Shown: positions 61,273-64,000 of the stretch, in pieces
Layout: every line of letters begins with the position of its first letter
How positions within the stretch are numbered: the stretch's first letter is position 1
Assembly: GCA_035555795.1 (NCBI GenBank)
Contig: DATMGE010000072.1
Coordinates: forward strand, 1-64,000
DNA from: RCIO01 sp035555795
Lineage (GTDB): Bacteria; Pseudomonadota; Alphaproteobacteria; Rhizobiales; Rhizobiaceae
Direction: 5' to 3'
DNA: 64,000 bases
The notes under the pieces: model-generated
Database searches by the model: none
Seen by the model: the letters and a program-made list of their open reading frames with translations, nothing else
Told to the model about the DNA's origin: nothing
Translations under genes and position numbers: made by a program

Positions 61273-61794
61273 TCAGCGCGGAAGCGCGTCGAATCCCTCG
61301 GCGAAGCCGGCGAGGTCGACCGGAATGCCGATGCCTTCCTCGGGCGTCTGGAAGACGATGAAGGTCGCGGCCTTGCCAGTGCGCATGGACGAAAGCAGCT
61401 TCTCCTCCAGAATCACCTCGGCATAGCAGCCGTCCTGGAAGCAGCGGACGAAATAGGCGCGGCCGATGTCGTTTCCGTCGATGTTCAGGCCGAGACCATT
61501 GGGGAGCAGGACGCCCAGCGGCGCGAGCACGCGCAGGATCTCCGCCTTGTTGTCGGCGGTGCGCAGCACGACGACCGAAAGACCCACTTCCGGCCTGTCC
61601 TCGGCGATGACGTTCTGCATCATCGCGCATTGTTCGGCGCTGGCGCCGGGCGGCGTGTCGCAGATGATCGACCAGGCGCCGTGGGTGGAGCGCACGGTTC
61701 CGCTCTGGGGCTGCTGGGCATGGGCGGGAAGCACCATGAAACCCGCCACGGCAAGTGTCGCCGCAAGCCATGCTTTGAAAATTCGGCCGGACAT
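61273..61794 (-). CDS. Invasion-associated locus B family protein
   Basis: About 173 residues from ATG 61794 (GGAG at 61800-61803). A GTG at 61800 is also in frame. A signal peptide (FKAWLAATLAVAGFMVLPAHAQ) is followed by a beta-sandwich domain with paired cysteines (WSIICDTP, AEQCAMMQ, VRCFQDGCYAEVIL). IalB-family proteins are periplasmic or outer-membrane, linked to erythrocyte invasion in Bartonella but widespread in free-living relatives. Confidence 0.9.
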   Translation of the reverse strand: MSGRIFKAWLAATLAVAGFMVLPAHAQQPQSGTVRSTHGAWSIICDTPPGASAEQCAMMQNVIAEDRPEVGLSVVVLRTADNKAEILRVLAPLGVLLPNGLGLNIDGNDIGRAYFVRCFQDGCYAEVILEEKLLSSMRTGKAATFIVFQTPEEGIGIPVDLAGFAEGFDALPR

Positions 61795-62104
61795 GGTCAC
61801 TCCATCACGAATCAGGACAATCTAGCGCGCGCCGCGCCCGAGCGAAAGTTTGCAGCGACGTGAGTCGCTTCGCCCGGCTATTCGCGGAAGACGCCCGAAT
61901 TTTGACCGCTTTCGCCCGGCTGCACACCATCCCATTGAAAAGCAAGCCGCGGTCGCGCGCAAAAATGCCGCATCCTTCCCGTGACGCCTTCCTTGCGGTT
62001 CAATAGAGAGTATGGTTTGAACGCGCATCCGAAGGGGCGGATTCCATCTCGCATGGACATGAGCCGGGCCCTGCCGAATATGCCGATCCGGAGACCGTGA
62101 GGGT

Positions 62105-62971
62105 ATGAAGAGACTCTTTGCAGCCATTGCCGCAACCACAGCCTTTCTTGGCGCTGGCGCGGCGTTCGCCGATCAGCCGCGGCCGTGGCAGATGACTTTC
62201 CAGGACTCTGCGACGCCCATCATGACCGAGATCCGGTGGTTCGAGCAGTATACGCTGTGGTTCATCGTCCCGATCACGCTGCTCGTTCTCGTCCTCATTG
62301 CCTGGGTGATAATCCGTTTCCGGGCGAGCGCGAATCCGGTCCCTTCGCGGACCAGCCACAATACGCTCATCGAGGTGATCTGGACGGTCGGCCCGGTGGT
62401 CATTCTCCTGTTCCTCGCCGTGCCTTCCTTCCAGCTTCTGACGGCGCAATACACGCCGCCGGAAGAGCCGACGCTGACCATCAAGGCGACCGGCGTGCAA
62501 TGGAGCTGGGACTACGAATATCAGCTCGAGGCGCCGCTTACCTTCTCGTCCTTCATGCTGCAGGAAGGCGACCGCGCCGCTGCCGGCAAGGAAGACGTCG
62601 CGACCTATCCGCGCCTGCTGGCGGTGGACAATGAGGTGGTCGTGCCGGTGAACGCCACGGTGCGCCTGCTGGTGACCGCGAGCGACGTCATCCACGCCTT
62701 CGCCATGCCGGCATTCGGCATCAAGGTCGACGCGGTGCCGGGCCGTCTCAACGAGACCTGGTTCAAGGCCGAGCGCGAGGGCCTGTATTACGGCCAGTGC
62801 TCCGAGCTTTGCGGCAAGGACCATGCCTTCATGCCCATCGCTGTCCGGGTTGTGGACCAGGCGAAGTACGATAGCTGGGTTGCAGCCGCCGCCACCGATA
62901 TCGGTGCGGCTAACCGGGCGCTGATGGCGTCGATCGAGAACGAGACAAAGGTCGCCGTCGCGAGCAACTGA
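62105..62971 (+). CDS. ctaC: Cytochrome c oxidase subunit II
   Basis: 288 residues with a signal peptide (FAAIAATTAFLGAGAAFAD), two membrane helices (about residues 55-75 and 95-115), then the periplasmic CuA cupredoxin domain. The copper ligands are visible: His in SDVIHAF near 198, C232 and C236 in GQCSELCGKDH, H240 and M243. WSWDYEY is the electron entry patch. It receives electrons from cytochrome c. Confidence 0.97.
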   Translation: MKRLFAAIAATTAFLGAGAAFADQPRPWQMTFQDSATPIMTEIRWFEQYTLWFIVPITLLVLVLIAWVIIRFRASANPVPSRTSHNTLIEVIWTVGPVVILLFLAVPSFQLLTAQYTPPEEPTLTIKATGVQWSWDYEYQLEAPLTFSSFMLQEGDRAAAGKEDVATYPRLLAVDNEVVVPVNATVRLLVTASDVIHAFAMPAFGIKVDAVPGRLNETWFKAEREGLYYGQCSELCGKDHAFMPIAVRVVDQAKYDSWVAAAATDIGAANRALMASIENETKVAVASN

Positions 62972-63008
62972 GCCGGCGACAGAAGCGATCACAGGACGGA
63001 GCGGAAAA

Positions 63009-64000
63009 ATGGCAGGCGCTGCAGCAGCTCATCATGAAGAGCACGCCCACAAGCCGACAGGCTGGACGCGGTGGGTCTATTCCACCAATCACAAGGATAT
63101 CGGCACCCTCTACCTGATCTTCGCGATCATTGCCGGCATCATCGGCGGCTTCCTGTCGGTGATGATGCGCTGGGAACTGGCGGAGCCCGGTATCCAGATC
63201 TTCTCGGGCCTCGCCCAGATGGTCTACGGCTATGATGCCGATGCCGCGATCGATGGCGGCAAGAGCATGTTCAATGCCTTCACCACCGCGCACGGCCTCA
63301 TCATGATCTTCTTCATGGTCATGCCGGCGCTGATCGGCGGCTTCGCCAACTGGATGGTGCCGATCATGATCGGTGCGCCAGACATGGCGTTCCCGCGCAT
63401 GAACAACATCTCCTTCTGGCTGCTGCCGCCGGCATTCATCCTGATGCTGCTGTCGATGTTCATGCCGAGCGCGCCGGGCGCCTATGGCGTGGGCGGCGGC
63501 TGGACGATCTATCCGCCGCTGTCGACCTCCGGCCAGCCCGGACCTGCGATGGATCTGGCGATCCTGTCGATCCACATCGCCGGCGCGTCGTCGATCCTCG
63601 GCGCCATCAACTTCATCACCACGATCTTCAACATGCGCGCGCCGGGCATGACGCTGCACAAGATGCCGCTCTTCGCCTGGTCCGTGCTGATCACCGCCTT
63701 CCTTCTGCTGCTGTCGCTGCCGGTCCTGGCTGGTGCTATCACCATGCTGCTGACCGACCGCAATTTCGGCACGACCTTCTTCGACCCCGCAGGCGGCGGC
63801 GATCCGGTCCTCTACCAGCACCTGTTCTGGTTCTTCGGCCATCCGGAAGTGTACATCCTGATCCTGCCGGGCTTCGGCATCGTCAGCCACATCGTGTCGA
63901 CCTTCTCGCGCAAGCCGATCTTCGGCTATCTCGGCATGGCCTACGCCATGGTGGCGATCGGCGCCGTGGGCTTCGTCGTGTGGGCGCACCACATGTACAC
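63009..64000 (+). CDS. ctaD: Cytochrome c oxidase subunit I (partial, runs off the window)
   Basis: About 330 residues are present. It starts MAGAAAAHHEEHAHKPTGWTRWVYSTNHKDIGTLY. The low-spin heme a ligand is in FTTAHGLIMIFF (near residue 98), and HHMYT, part of the CuB site, is reached at the window end. FFGHPEVYILILPGFG carries the His-Tyr cross-link region. As the catalytic subunit it pairs with ctaC just upstream (37-nt gap). The C terminus is outside the window. Confidence 0.98.
   Translation, partial: MAGAAAAHHEEHAHKPTGWTRWVYSTNHKDIGTLYLIFAIIAGIIGGFLSVMMRWELAEPGIQIFSGLAQMVYGYDADAAIDGGKSMFNAFTTAHGLIMIFFMVMPALIGGFANWMVPIMIGAPDMAFPRMNNISFWLLPPAFILMLLSMFMPSAPGAYGVGGGWTIYPPLSTSGQPGPAMDLAILSIHIAGASSILGAINFITTIFNMRAPGMTLHKMPLFAWSVLITAFLLLLSLPVLAGAITMLLTDRNFGTTFFDPAGGGDPVLYQHLFWFFGHPEVYILILPGFGIVSHIVSTFSRKPIFGYLGMAYAMVAIGAVGFVVWAHHMY

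Overview
This 64 kb window is a chromosomal core region of a high-GC alphaproteobacterium, almost certainly from the Hyphomicrobiales (Rhizobiales), close to the Phyllobacteriaceae/Brucellaceae. The evidence is an F0 operon with separate b and b' subunits standing apart from F1, IalB-family, RT0821-family and DUF1344 proteins, a RibB with a degenerate RibA domain, rhizobial-type CTTGAC-N17-CTAnnn promoters, a GTTC-N7-GTTC LexA box, and several palindromic intergenic repeats of the kind common in rhizobial genomes. No phage, plasmid, transposase, CRISPR array, rRNA or tRNA was found.

Layout. 1-3.5 kb: the end of a short-chain-fatty-acid-type regulator, then a CrbS-like symporter/kinase, its single-domain response regulator and a small membrane protein. 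3.5-10.7 kb: a HerA-like ATPase, an MscS channel, a D-amino-acid dehydrogenase behind a tandem glycine riboswitch, an MFS transporter and a polysaccharide deacetylase. 10.8-14.3 kb: YfgM-like protein, Der and a SleB-type hydrolase. 14.4-17.2 kb: the ATP synthase F0 operon (atpI-B-E-b'-b), with a visible promoter and terminator. 17.7-25.5 kb: rnhB, an SOS-box-linked radical SAM gene, a small glycosyltransferase, moaB, ispE, a frameshifted S49 peptidase, a TrmN6-like methyltransferase and a long-chain polyprenyl diphosphate synthase. 25.7-32.4 kb: a TPR-LysM protein, glyQS, xseB and a histone-deacetylase-like hydrolase.

32.6-37.1 kb is the most accessory-looking part. A GntR/FCD regulator lies convergent to an operon for a class V aminotransferase, an FAD oxidoreductase and an orphan TctC-type binding protein. 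The operon promoter carries a perfect 17-nt palindrome. 37.6-43.9 kb: ribB(X), aroC, a DUF1344 protein, a histidine phosphatase, fabI, a CbpA-like DnaJ protein, a lipoprotein and pdxH. 44-49 kb: a phytase-like esterase, enoyl-CoA hydratase, an acyl-CoA dehydrogenase pseudogene and purD. 49.1-54 kb: a YefM-YoeB toxin-antitoxin pair, ubiA, a DUF6101 protein, an FAD-linked 2-hydroxyacid dehydrogenase and tsaC. 54-64 kb: a membrane protein, pirin, dxs, a TlyA-type and an RlmD-type RNA methyltransferase, tldD, an IalB protein, then ctaC and the first part of ctaD.

Most genes are housekeeping: isoprenoid/ubiquinone synthesis (ispE, dxs, polyprenyl synthase, ubiA), respiration (F0, cytochrome oxidase), and translation and RNA modification (glyQS, tsaC, methyltransferases). 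I found no clearly undescribed multi-gene system. The points most worth following are the glycine riboswitch on dadA, the SOS-linked radical SAM gene, the palindrome-controlled aminotransferase/oxidoreductase/TctC operon, a low-GC insertion inside glyS, and two broken genes.
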